This document shows positions 1-5,742 of a stretch of DNA of 7,400 bases, piece after piece (positions within the stretch are counted from its first letter, which is position 1; each line of letters starts with the position of its first letter). The notes under the pieces were generated by a model. That model was not told where the DNA came from. It saw nothing but the letters and a program-made list of their open reading frames with translations, and made no database searches. The DNA comes from Bdellovibrionales bacterium (GTDB lineage Bacteria > Bdellovibrionota > UBA2361 > JAGRAS01): contig JAGRAS010000075.1 in the NCBI GenBank assembly GCA_020434465.1, positions 1 through 7,400 of the forward strand, in the 5' to 3' direction. Both the position numbers and the translations under genes were made by a program.

Positions 1-994
1 ATGGCAAGTTTATAGTAGTTCCTGCTGAAACTGTTAAACCAAGACCGTGAATATCTTCAACTAGTGGAAGTGGGTTTGTATTACCTTCTAAATTAAACCT
101 TACAGAACCTCTTGCAGCCGGTGCAAAATTACTAGTAATGTTCTTGAGTGAAGAAAATAAAATCTGCCCAGAATTTGTCGATTTAAACTCGATCCAATCA
201 TCCTGCTCCCCAACATATGACTTAAGATTTGTAGCTCCAGAGAAATCGATTACGCCACCATCTAAAGCCTCATATAGTTGGCGTCGCTGACCACTAGCAT
301 ACCAACCAAAATCAAGATTAGTTACCGATGAAAGATCAAGACGAGAACCAGCATCTTTTACAGAAATAACTGTTACATCAGGTGACAAGCCCGTGGTGTT
401 GTAACTTGTGGCCGCAACTCGATCAAATACAGCACCTCCAGTTAAGAAAAATTTTAAATTCTTAATATCAATTAGCATTCCGCTACTGAGTTTGCCTGTA
501 CCATTGATTTTTAATGTACTTAAACCATTAAATACTGTTAAATTAGGTGCAGAAATTTCAGCGCCATCCTCCACAGTAAGTTCAGCATTTGACAAAGATG
601 TTAAAAAAGGAATGCTTGTTACTCCTCCGTTAACTTTCAAAAGAGCTTTATTGTTCAGCGATAAACTACCATCTATATTTGATGTTTCTGATACAGTTAA
701 ACTCCCGCTGGTAATGCTTAAACTTTCTTCTGAAGAAATAGATAATATTTCTATATTTTGATTGTTAATCGAGACTGTAATATCTGCTGAAGGGACATCA
801 ATAATTGCACGATCACCGATTTCAGGAGGTACTCCCCTATCCCAATTACTTCCATCAGACCAATTACCACTTGCATTACTAATCCAACTCACATCTGCAG
901 CAAACAGATTGCAAGAAGTCACACTAAGAAAAAGGAACGCCAACAATAAAAGCTGGAAAGCTTTAGATAAACTATTCGCTAGTTTAAAGACCAC
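1..994 (-). CDS. Large exported surface protein, N-terminal 331 codons (3' end beyond window)
   Basis: This reading frame stays open from a stop at 1051-1049 to the left edge. I place the start at GTG 994-992 because AGGGA at 1006-1002 lies 7 nt upstream. The product begins with a basic, then very hydrophobic stretch (about residues 4-27). Cleavage could follow FAA (31-33), or VTSC (25-28) could act as a lipobox, so secreted protein and lipoprotein are both possible. Next come the paired NWS and NW motifs (residues 44-51) and GVPP, which commonly open beta-helix passenger proteins of planctomycetes, verrucomicrobia and related bacteria. The rest is Ser/Thr/Asn/Gly-rich with short hydrophobic strands and loose repeats such as LDLSSVTNL, IDFSGATNL and ILFSSLKNI, as expected for a right-handed beta-helix. 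It lies 247 nt downstream of the transglutaminase gene on the same strand. The C-terminal anchor or autotransporter barrel, if any, is not visible. Exact function is unknown. Confidence 0.85.
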   Translation of the reverse strand, partial: MVFKLANSLSKAFQLLLLAFLFLSVTSCNLFAADVSWISNASGNWSDGSNWDRGVPPEIGDRAIIDVPSADITVSINNQNIEILSISSEESLSITSGSLTVSETSNIDGSLSLNNKALLKVNGGVTSIPFLTSLSNAELTVEDGAEISAPNLTVFNGLSTLKINGTGKLSSGMLIDIKNLKFFLTGGAVFDRVAATSYNTTGLSPDVTVISVKDAGSRLDLSSVTNLDFGWYASGQRRQLYEALDGGVIDFSGATNLKSYVGEQDDWIEFKSTNSGQILFSSLKNITSNFAPAARGSVRFNLEGNTNPLPLVEDIHGLGLTVSAGTTINLP

Positions 995-1001
995 TAAGAA
1001 T

Positions 1002-1006
1002 TCCCT
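1002..1006 (-). promoter_or_regulatory. Ribosome binding site selecting the GTG start of the surface protein
   Basis: On the minus strand AAAAGGGA is followed 7 nt later by GTG at 994. No ATG lies in this frame near the signal peptide, and the upstream TTG at 1015 would precede the Shine-Dalgarno, so this site decides the start. Confidence 0.6.
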
Positions 1007-1031
1007 TTTGAGCAAATGCCGATGTAGTAAG

Positions 1032-1037
1032 ATTATA
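1032..1037 (-). promoter_or_regulatory. Possible -10 box for the surface protein gene
   Basis: A perfect TATAAT occurs on the minus strand within the palindrome gattataatc (1031-1040), about 40 nt upstream of the GTG start. No good -35 hexamer sits 16-18 nt further up, and AT-rich DNA yields such boxes by chance, so this is tentative. Confidence 0.3.
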
Positions 1038-1092
1038 ATCTCAACGAACTAAATTAAACTTAGCGAGTTGTTAAACCTTAGTCATGCGAGGC

Positions 1093-1122
1093 TAGATATT
1101 TTCTTTATAACTAATTTATCAA
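1093..1122 (-). promoter_or_regulatory. Possible sigma70-type promoter for the surface protein gene
   Basis: On the minus strand TTGATA (1122-1117) is followed after 18 nt by TATCTA (1098-1093). This would give a leader of roughly 90 nt before the GTG at 994. It competes with the TATAAT at 1037-1032. The rest of the 995-1241 gap is A/T-rich, and I see no convincing GC-stem terminator for the upstream transglutaminase gene. Confidence 0.3.
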
Positions 1123-1241
1123 GAAAGATAATAAAAAGTTTCCTAAAAATTTACTTTTTTTAAGATGTCACAGATCAGAGGTTAAATTTCTAAGTAAAAG
1201 CCGACCTAGAACATGGTAAAAACACCTACTCACTTTTTGGA

Positions 1242-2123
1242 CTATTTTAAAGTGACTTTAAGTCTATTATCAAAAGCCATAAAGCGATGTGAACTACTCA
1301 TTAAAGTTAGTTCAGCGTCAACTATAATCCGAAAAGCAATATAGCTGTCTACATCTTCTCCAATAGTTCCAGCTTGTGGATCAACCGTAATCCATGAATT
1401 TCCATTATAGTACTCTGCCCAATTATGATAGTTATGGCTCTTAAGCAAAGTATCAGATTTTACTTTAAAACCTCCAATAACTCTAGCAGCTATTCCGTTT
1501 TTCCTCAGCAGAGCAGTAAAAAGATATGAATATTCAGTGCAATCTCCTCTCAGATTCTCTAGTGCAAAAGCAGCACCCTTATCTTCTTTAATATAATTCT
1601 CATTTTTAATATTAGCCTGTATCCACTGTACTACTTTACTAGCAATGTTATCAGTACTACCTCCAGAAAGTTTTTTAGCTAAGTTTATAATTTTGGGATT
1701 ATCAAGATTAATGTATGGGCCATTAGCTAAATATAGTGGGTTTGCAGAATCATTTGCATCAAGAGCTATGCTGCCTACCTCCAATAAAACATCTATATCA
1801 ATAATTTTAGTTCCATATGGAGGCACAGTTATTTTATAGCTTAAAATTTGGTTACCAATATCATCAGCAATCAAAGTATAATCGTGTGTACTAGTAATTT
1901 TTTTTACTCTCTGCGAAGAAGTCAAGTTTAAAGGTGAAAAAATTTTAACTGCTGAATATTTAATTAAGTCCCTACTAGTATTTTTAATAGCTAGAGTATA
2001 TCGGAGCCTCCTTTCAGTTTTATCTAAATCTTCATGCTCTTTTCTAAAAACACTAAACAATACTGAAAAAATCATTGCCACAAGAAACACACCTAATACA
2101 AAGTATTGCTTCTTTATCTGCAT
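1242..2123 (-). CDS. Membrane-anchored transglutaminase-like cysteine protein
   Basis: This 293-residue protein has an N-terminal transmembrane or uncleaved signal segment (about residues 7-26), an extracytoplasmic beta-rich region (about 40-125), and a transglutaminase-like core (about 150-255). The catalytic triad is complete: Cys195 in RGDCTEYS, His233 in NYHNWAEYY and Asp248 in WITVDPQAG. This family includes papain-fold proteases, amidases and cross-linkers of bacterial envelopes, and the actual substrate cannot be read from sequence. The ATG overlaps the last 10 nt of the upstream rhodanese gene, implying translational coupling, with GGAG at 2135-2132 as its Shine-Dalgarno. Stop is TAG. 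A hydrophobic tail after the core could pack against the fold. The surface protein gene encoded next downstream is a possible partner or substrate, which is inference. Confidence 0.85.
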   Translation of the reverse strand: MQIKKQYFVLGVFLVAMIFSVLFSVFRKEHEDLDKTERRLRYTLAIKNTSRDLIKYSAVKIFSPLNLTSSQRVKKITSTHDYTLIADDIGNQILSYKITVPPYGTKIIDIDVLLEVGSIALDANDSANPLYLANGPYINLDNPKIINLAKKLSGGSTDNIASKVVQWIQANIKNENYIKEDKGAAFALENLRGDCTEYSYLFTALLRKNGIAARVIGGFKVKSDTLLKSHNYHNWAEYYNGNSWITVDPQAGTIGEDVDSYIAFRIIVDAELTLMSSSHRFMAFDNRLKVTLK

Positions 2124-2920
2124 TGTTGGCTCTCCGCTTTATACCTTAAATGAGTGAGCAGCTCTTGATTGTCTTTTAGATATGAATCAATTGCTTCCCT
2201 ACCTCCTTCAATAATAAAAAGATCCAAAAAACCGATGCTCTCAACTATCGACTTTAATTCTGCTGAATTATTTTCTGAAGATACTGCAACAGAAATGCCA
2301 GGTTTTCTTGCTAAAACTTCAGTAATACTAGCTAAAAGCTGCCTCTTAAAATCTTTTTTTGTCTTAGATAAGGGTAGTGATTGAAATTCAACACCTTCTA
2401 GCTCCTTAATCTGGCTTGCACTATCCGTAGTATCAATTAATAACCAGGGACGATAATATGCTTCGGAAAAAAAATCACGAACAGAAATCATTCTAAGTTT
2501 TTGCTTATCAAGATCTTCCCCAATAAGCTTGTTTTTACTATTCTTCCAATCAAGCAATCCATTCTTAAGGGTTTTTACATTAGTAAAACCTAATTTCCTT
2601 AGATCTATACAGATTTTTCCTAGTTTACTTTGCAAATATGGCTTTTCTACTAAAAGAACTTTTTTGTTCCTTAAGTATGATTTGGTTCTTAAAGAATAAG
2701 CAGGAATATTTAATGATGACTCAATTCTTATTCTTTTAAAATCTTCTTCGGGTCTAATATCTACAATTGCAAGATCTGGATGATCTAGCCATATTTTCAA
2801 ATCAGATGTACTGATATAACAATCTTCAGTAGTATTACAAGAAACAATATCATCCGCAAAACAAAACTGAAAAATAATTAAAATCAAAAAGAAAACTATG
2901 TAAAGCTTATTAATCCACAT
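2114..2920 (-). CDS. Exported tandem rhodanese-like protein lacking the catalytic cysteine
   Basis: This 268-residue protein starts with a signal peptide, hydrophobic from about residue 6 to 19, with probable cleavage after CFA (20-22). The first rhodanese-like domain (about 36-130) keeps the VDIRPEEDF motif (53-61), the GFTNV strand and the NGLLDW ending (120-125). At the active-site loop, where rhodaneses have Cys in a CxxG-type loop, it reads VEKPYLQ (91-97). A second, weaker rhodanese-like half (about 146-250) has LLIDTTD, then VAVSSENNSAE at the loop position and ends IIEGGREAIDSYL, again without Cys. Sulfurtransferase activity is therefore unlikely, and a binding or scaffold role is more plausible. 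Other cysteines are at 28, 34, 104 and 267. Start ATG has AAGAGG just upstream. It lies 35 nt after the thioredoxin gene and overlaps the transglutaminase gene, so all three are likely co-transcribed. Confidence 0.75.
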   Translation of the reverse strand: MWINKLYIVFFLILIIFQFCFADDIVSCNTTEDCYISTSDLKIWLDHPDLAIVDIRPEEDFKRIRIESSLNIPAYSLRTKSYLRNKKVLLVEKPYLQSKLGKICIDLRKLGFTNVKTLKNGLLDWKNSKNKLIGEDLDKQKLRMISVRDFFSEAYYRPWLLIDTTDSASQIKELEGVEFQSLPLSKTKKDFKRQLLASITEVLARKPGISVAVSSENNSAELKSIVESIGFLDLFIIEGGREAIDSYLKDNQELLTHLRYKAESQQCR

Positions 2921-2955
2921 GATCCTCTTAAAAACTATGTAAAACCAAGATAGTT

Positions 2956-3462
2956 TTAAAGATACTCACCAAGACTAAGCTGATCATTAATCATATAATC
3001 AACTAATTTCTCTGTATTTCCCCCAGAAGGCCTTCCTGAAAATGTTTCTAAAATTAGTCTTTCCTGATCCCAAACTGCCCAATATGGAACTCCACTGACA
3101 CCTAGACCTCTGTAAAACTTTCCATCTTTATCAACTAAGACCATGCCCCCTATCTCGTTTGCATATCGATTAAGGTTCTGAATTGAATCTTGGCCAACAA
3201 CCACTTTTATTCCCACACTCTTATTATATTTAAATTTGCGTTGTATTTCTTTAACAAGTGGCATTGCAGCCCGACAATGCCCACACCAAGGAGCAAGATA
3301 TACCGCCAGACATCTTTTTTTTCCCTCACAATCATCATAATTGCTGCCAGAACTCGATAAGAGAGTAACTTCTGGCATAGTTTTTTGGTAAAAAGAAAAA
3401 AAAGCAACTAACGCAAATACTACAAATGCCGCAACAAAGCTTTTAATAAATAAACTATCCAT
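2956..3462 (-). CDS. Membrane-anchored thioredoxin-like disulfide oxidoreductase
   Basis: This 168-residue protein has one N-terminal transmembrane segment (about residues 7-25) and then a thioredoxin fold facing the periplasm. The redox site is WCGHC (Cys60 and Cys63) in YLAPWCGHCRAAMP, and the cis-proline loop is SGVPYW (Pro126). Two further cysteines, Cys45 and Cys51, lie just before the first strand and may form a structural or second redox pair. The WCGHC dipeptide is the PDI type, but the overall form is thioredoxin/TlpA-like. ATG at 3462 is the only reasonable start, since an in-frame TAG lies two codons upstream and the next Met comes after the membrane segment. Its Shine-Dalgarno is weak. 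It is the middle member of the leftward run, 79 nt after the cyclophilin and 35 nt before the rhodanese gene. Likely role: reducing or isomerising disulfides of exported proteins. Confidence 0.85.
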   Translation of the reverse strand: MDSLFIKSFVAAFVVFALVAFFSFYQKTMPEVTLLSSSGSNYDDCEGKKRCLAVYLAPWCGHCRAAMPLVKEIQRKFKYNKSVGIKVVVGQDSIQNLNRYANEIGGMVLVDKDGKFYRGLGVSGVPYWAVWDQERLILETFSGRPSGGNTEKLVDYMINDQLSLGEYL

Positions 3463-3504
3463 CCACTAGAAGAATATAGCAAAAAGCTTTTACGCAAAAG
3501 ATAA

Positions 3505-3530
3505 ATTATACTGACAAGAACCTGTGTCAG
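3505..3530 (-). promoter_or_regulatory. Inverted repeat with embedded -10 box ahead of the thioredoxin gene
   Basis: CTGACA (3530-3525) and TGTCAG (3516-3511) form a 6-bp stem with an 8-nt loop, followed on the minus strand by TATAAT (3510-3505). It lies in the 79-nt gap between the cyclophilin stop and the thioredoxin start. CTGACA resembles a -35, but the 14-nt spacing to TATAAT is short, so it may be a promoter with an overlapping operator, or a weak intercistronic hairpin. There is no U-tract typical of a terminator. Confidence 0.35.
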
Positions 3531-3541
3531 CTATGTTAAAT

Positions 3542-4126
3542 CTAAGAATTACCTTTTTCTAGGATAGCGTTCCAAGCGGTGACTTTATCTTCTTCACGCG
3601 CGAATAAAGACTCTGGATTTCCAGCAGTAATAGTTGCAGTTTCAATTATGTCTCCTTGAGCAATTGCATCAACAACTGATTGGCCGCTTTTTACCTTACC
3701 AAAAACTGTGTGCTTGCCATCAAGCCACGGTGTTGGCACATGAGTTATAAAAAACTGGCTGCCGTTTGTTCCAGGGCCAGCATTTGCCATCGATAAAATT
3801 CCAGGAGTGTCATGTTTCAACTCAGCTACAATTTCATCTTCAAATTTATATCCTGGGCCACCCATACCTGTTCCAGTTGGATCACCACCTTGAATCATAA
3901 AGTCTGCAATCACTCTATGAAACTTCAAGCCATTATAATATCCACGGTTAACTAGGTTAACAAAGTTAGCAACAGTTACAGGAGTTTTATCAGCATAAAG
4001 TTCTAAAACAATTTCACCCTTGCTAGTTTTTAAGGTTACTTCAATATTTTCATTTTCTGCACTTGCTGCTGACATTGTAAAAACTCCAAATATAAAAATA
4101 GTAAAAAATGCTATTAATTTTTTCAT
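3542..4126 (-). CDS. Secreted cyclophilin-type peptidyl-prolyl cis-trans isomerase
   Basis: This 194-residue protein catalyses cis-trans isomerisation of Xaa-Pro bonds in the periplasm. A classic signal peptide ends at ASA (21-23). The cyclophilin domain follows with its signature residues: FHRVI (69-73, Arg71 equivalent to the catalytic Arg), MIQGGD (77-82), [16 protein letters not shown] (113-128) and [12 protein letters not shown] (134-145). The short loops are of the bacterial PpiA/PpiB type, and the signal peptide indicates the periplasmic form. A roughly 30-residue tail after the domain has no recognised motif. Start ATG is preceded by a strong GAGGAGG (4140-4134). It is the first leftward gene and is divergent from dsbA across about 500 nt. 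The stop is TAG. Confidence 0.93.
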   Translation of the reverse strand: MKKLIAFFTIFIFGVFTMSAASAENENIEVTLKTSKGEIVLELYADKTPVTVANFVNLVNRGYYNGLKFHRVIADFMIQGGDPTGTGMGGPGYKFEDEIVAELKHDTPGILSMANAGPGTNGSQFFITHVPTPWLDGKHTVFGKVKSGQSVVDAIAQGDIIETATITAGNPESLFAREEDKVTAWNAILEKGNS

Positions 4127-4148
4127 CTTGTATCCTCCTCAAATAGGA

Positions 4149-4372
4149 TTGCATCACCTTAAAACCTGAATTCGGTTTAAGAAAGCTGCTACGAAATGCA
4201 ATCTACCGAGATCTTTGAAAGAAAAAACAAGTCGAGGCTTTACCCCGATAAAAATTGCTGTTTGATGTAGCTCCGCTATTCCTGCACAGCAATTTTTATT
4301 TTTTCTTACAAATCTTTCAACATCTTGCATTTCTCGCTACGCTTCTTAAACCGAACTCAGGTTTAAAGCAAT
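4149..4372. repeat. Long imperfect inverted repeat with palindromic ends (REPIN- or MITE-like)
   Basis: The 25-nt ends, 4159-4183 and 4343-4367, are reverse complements at 23 of 25 positions. Each end is itself nearly palindromic (TTAAAACC, 7-nt loop, GGTTTAA). Further matched blocks lie inside: 4193-4201 with 4325-4333 (GAAATGCAA), 4215-4222 with 4313-4320 (TTGAAAGA), and a perfect 13-bp pair, 4248-4260 with 4287-4299. ATTGC (4149-4153) and GCAAT (4368-4372) extend it outward. It contains no credible gene and fills most of the cyclophilin-dsbA gap. Two REP-like palindromes in opposite orientation are the hallmark of a REPIN, and a MITE with terminal inverted repeats is the alternative. No target duplication was seen. 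It could also fold as an RNA. Confidence 0.7.
4248..4304 (+). other. Stem-loop at the centre of the inverted repeat
   Basis: ATAAAAATTGCTG (4248-4260) pairs perfectly with 4287-4299 around a 26-nt loop, and a short T-tract follows to 4304. The stem is A/U-rich with only four G/C pairs, so termination would be weak. It is best read as the core of the surrounding repeat. Confidence 0.5.
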
Positions 4373-4627
4373 GTATCGAAAGCGTCAAAGCCTCTCTGCA
4401 AAGAATCACTAGCTTTAACAATGTTTGCCAATATTAGCACTAAAGACAAATAAGGCGACTTTTTACAGCAAAATTGACGAATTAAAATCTAATAAATTCA
4501 ATTGAATAGGCTTGTGCTTTTTATTTAAACAACGCAAATTGTTCCCTATAGAGTAATTTGGTAAAAGTCATGGGTCAGAAATAATTAATGACACCATTAG
4601 CGTCCAAATATTATGGGAGGAACAATA
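4373..4627 (+). other. Leader and presumed promoter region of the dsbA-like gene
   Basis: This AT-rich stretch has no supportable gene. TTGACG at 4474-4479 is the best -35-like hexamer, but what lies 17 nt downstream (TTCAAT) is a poor -10. GTCAT (4567-4571) and ATGAC (4588-4592) form a small dyad. The clear element is the GGGAGGA Shine-Dalgarno at 4615-4621, which sets the ATG at 4628. The in-frame ATG at 4613 overlaps that site and is not a likely start. Confidence 0.35.
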
Positions 4628-5392
4628 ATGAAACGTATTATATTAAGCCTAGCAATTCTAGCAGGGCTTTTTTCATTAGCTACTACAAAAGTTATAGCTG
4701 AAGTTAAAGATGCAGAATTTGAACAAAAACTAAAAACTTATCTTGGAACTGAACAAGGAAAAGAACTAATTGGTGGAGTTGTTGAAAATTACTTTAGAGA
4801 AAAACAACAACAAGCTGCAAAATTAAGACAAGAAAGAGAGGCTAAAGAAGTAGAAGATCAATTTAAAAATCCTGTAAAGTTACCATTCTGAGGTAGCCCT
4901 TTAAAAGGACCAAAAGATGCGAAAGTTACTATTGTAGAATTCTCTGACTTTCAATGCCCGTATTGTAAGCGTGGTGCAGACACTATGGCTGAAGTTCTTA
5001 AAGCATATCCAAACGATGTAAATCTTGTTTTTAAAAATTTACCGCTACCTTTTCATAAGCAAGCTGGCCCTGCTGCAAAAGCTGCATTAGCTGCTGGAAA
5101 GCAAGGTAAGTTTTGGGAAATGCATGACAGGCTTTTCAATAATCAACAAAGACTAAGCGCTGGTTTTTATGAAGAACAAGCAAAAGATTTGGGACTTGAT
5201 GTTGAAAAGTTCAAAACTGACTTAAATGATCCTGAGCTTGAAAAACAACTTAAAGCAGATATGGATCTAGCTCAAAAACATGGAATTTCTGGAACTCCAG
5301 GCTTTTTTGTTAATGGAGTTGAAGTTCGTGGAGCAATGCCGGTTGATCACTTCAAAGGAATTATTGATCGCTGGTTAAAAGAAACAGCCTAG
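4628..5392 (+). pseudogene. DsbA/ScsC-family periplasmic thiol oxidoreductase with one in-frame TGA at codon 88
   Basis: The frame is continuous from ATG 4628 to TAG 5392 (254 codons) apart from a single TGA at 4889-4891. Residues 1 to about 23 form a signal peptide. Residues 30-87 are charged and helical, like the N-terminal oligomerisation region of ScsC/Com1-type proteins. After the TGA come GSPLKGPKDAKV, then VEFSDFQCPYC with catalytic Cys110 and Cys113, the helical insertion of DsbA proteins, and the cis-Pro loop GTPGFF (Pro224). Such enzymes form or isomerise disulfides in exported proteins. The sequence on both sides of the stop is well conserved, with no frameshift. No in-frame ATG, GTG or TTG lies between the TGA and CPYC, so a catalytic product needs readthrough. 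A GGA to TGA change, a sequencing error or true recoding are all possible. GGGAGG precedes the ATG. Confidence 0.8.
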
Positions 5393-5399
5393 TAAAATA

Positions 5400-5455
5400 A
5401 GGCTGGTTCTATTAGTTAATGAAATTTTTTTCGCTAGCTAAAAAGGAACCAGCCT
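5400..5455. repeat. Long two-part stem-loop after the dsbA-like gene
   Basis: AGGCTGGTTC (5400-5409) pairs perfectly with 5446-5455. Inside, 5412-5418 pairs with 5435-5441 (seven pairs, one G-U), giving a bent stem with a 16-nt loop. It starts 7 nt after the dsbA stop. No U-tract follows on the plus strand, so it may protect the transcript end or assist the terminator just downstream. Confidence 0.6.
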
Positions 5456-5467
5456 AATCAACTTTAG

Positions 5468-5492
5468 TTAATGATCTCATTAAAACTTTTTT
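5468..5492 (+). terminator. Probable rho-independent terminator of the dsbA-like gene
   Basis: TTAATG (5468-5473), a 4-nt loop and CATTAA (5478-5483) form a compact hairpin, followed by AAC and six Ts (5487-5492). The stem is AT-rich, as expected in this genome but weak. Position and orientation suit dsbA. Confidence 0.45.
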
Positions 5493-5515
5493 AAAACAAT
5501 CCATAGACACATTAG

Positions 5516-5560
5516 AAAAAGATGGAAGACTTTCTACTAACCTTCGAAAGCCGTCTTCCA
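5516..5560 (-). terminator. Hairpin with U-tract on the minus strand, possibly bidirectional
   Basis: TGGAAGAC (5523-5530) pairs perfectly with GTCTTCCA (5553-5560), and TTTC/GAAA can extend it inward. On the minus strand it is followed by TCTTTTTC (5522-5515), a good U-tract. On the plus strand the tract is poorer (GAACTTTTAT). No AT-rich leftward gene now lies upstream of it. Confidence 0.45.
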
Positions 5561-5591
5561 GAACTTTTATAACCATAAACAATAACCACAC

Positions 5592-5633
5592 AAAAAAATG
5601 TGAAGCCTATCTAACCTTATGCCTCTGCTTCAC
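5592..5633 (-). terminator. Leftward rho-independent terminator without a matching gene
   Basis: On the minus strand GTGAAGC (5633-5627) pairs with GCTTCAC (5606-5600) around a 20-nt loop, followed by A and seven Ts (5598-5592). Four of seven pairs are G-C. This is a recognisable terminator for a gene transcribed leftward from the right, yet only about 50 nt of AT-rich DNA remain before the composition break. Confidence 0.45.
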
Positions 5634-5653
5634 GATATCTGGCTAAACATTAG

Positions 5654-5687
5654 TAAATAACCTCTACTTATTTAGGAGGACTTGATG
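5654..5687 (+). promoter_or_regulatory. Orphan hairpin, Shine-Dalgarno and ATG at the composition break
   Basis: TAAATAA (5654-5660) pairs with TTATTTA (5668-5674), directly followed by AGGAGG (5674-5679) and ATG at 5685. The ATG opens only a 21-codon frame ending at TGA 5748-5750, which runs across the vWA terminator hairpin and overlaps the vWA 3' end. It is more likely the truncated start of a lost gene than a real peptide. Confidence 0.4.
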
Positions 5688-5695
5688 AGCTGGTG
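5680..5695. other. Abrupt AT-rich to GC-rich boundary
   Basis: To the left, DNA is A/T-dominated in both genes and spacers. From about 5690 rightward everything is G/C-dominated, including third codon positions of both genes and the spacer between them. The change takes place within roughly 20 nt and coincides with the orphan start site. It may be an integration edge, a recombination point or an assembly join. Confidence 0.75.
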
Positions 5696-5722
5696 CGCCC
5701 CGAAGATTGCTCCGGGGCGCAC
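5693..5722 (-). terminator. Strong GC hairpin after the vWA gene
   Basis: GTGCGCCCCG (5693-5702) pairs perfectly with CGGGGCGCAC (5713-5722) around a 10-nt loop. It lies 20 nt beyond the vWA stop in the direction of transcription. No U-tract follows on the minus strand, so it is a stem-only terminator or an end-protecting structure, as is common in high-GC genomes and phages. Confidence 0.6.
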
Positions 5723-5742
5723 ACAGTGTCGTCCGGTAGTGC

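Noticed and set aside
408..1052. Two plus-strand open frames of 117 and 96 codons
   Set aside because: They lie antisense to the clearly protein-like minus-strand surface-protein frame, have no ribosome binding sites and give low-complexity products.
3207..3407. A 66-codon minus-strand frame overlapping the thioredoxin gene
   Set aside because: It is an out-of-frame shadow of the thioredoxin-like coding region.
4255..4437. A 60-codon plus-strand frame inside the inverted repeat
   Set aside because: It runs through the dyad's loop and right arm, has no Shine-Dalgarno, and is best explained by the repeat structure.
4628..5392. Reassigned genetic code (TGA as Trp or Gly) for the whole AT-rich block
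   Set aside because: Only one TGA occurs in-frame among well over a thousand codons, while TGG and GGN are used normally. A reassigned code in an AT-rich genome would show many.
4985..5392. Separate downstream gene starting at ATG 4985
   Set aside because: That start lies after the CPYC active site and inside the conserved domain, with no Shine-Dalgarno. It is simply the 3' part of the interrupted gene.
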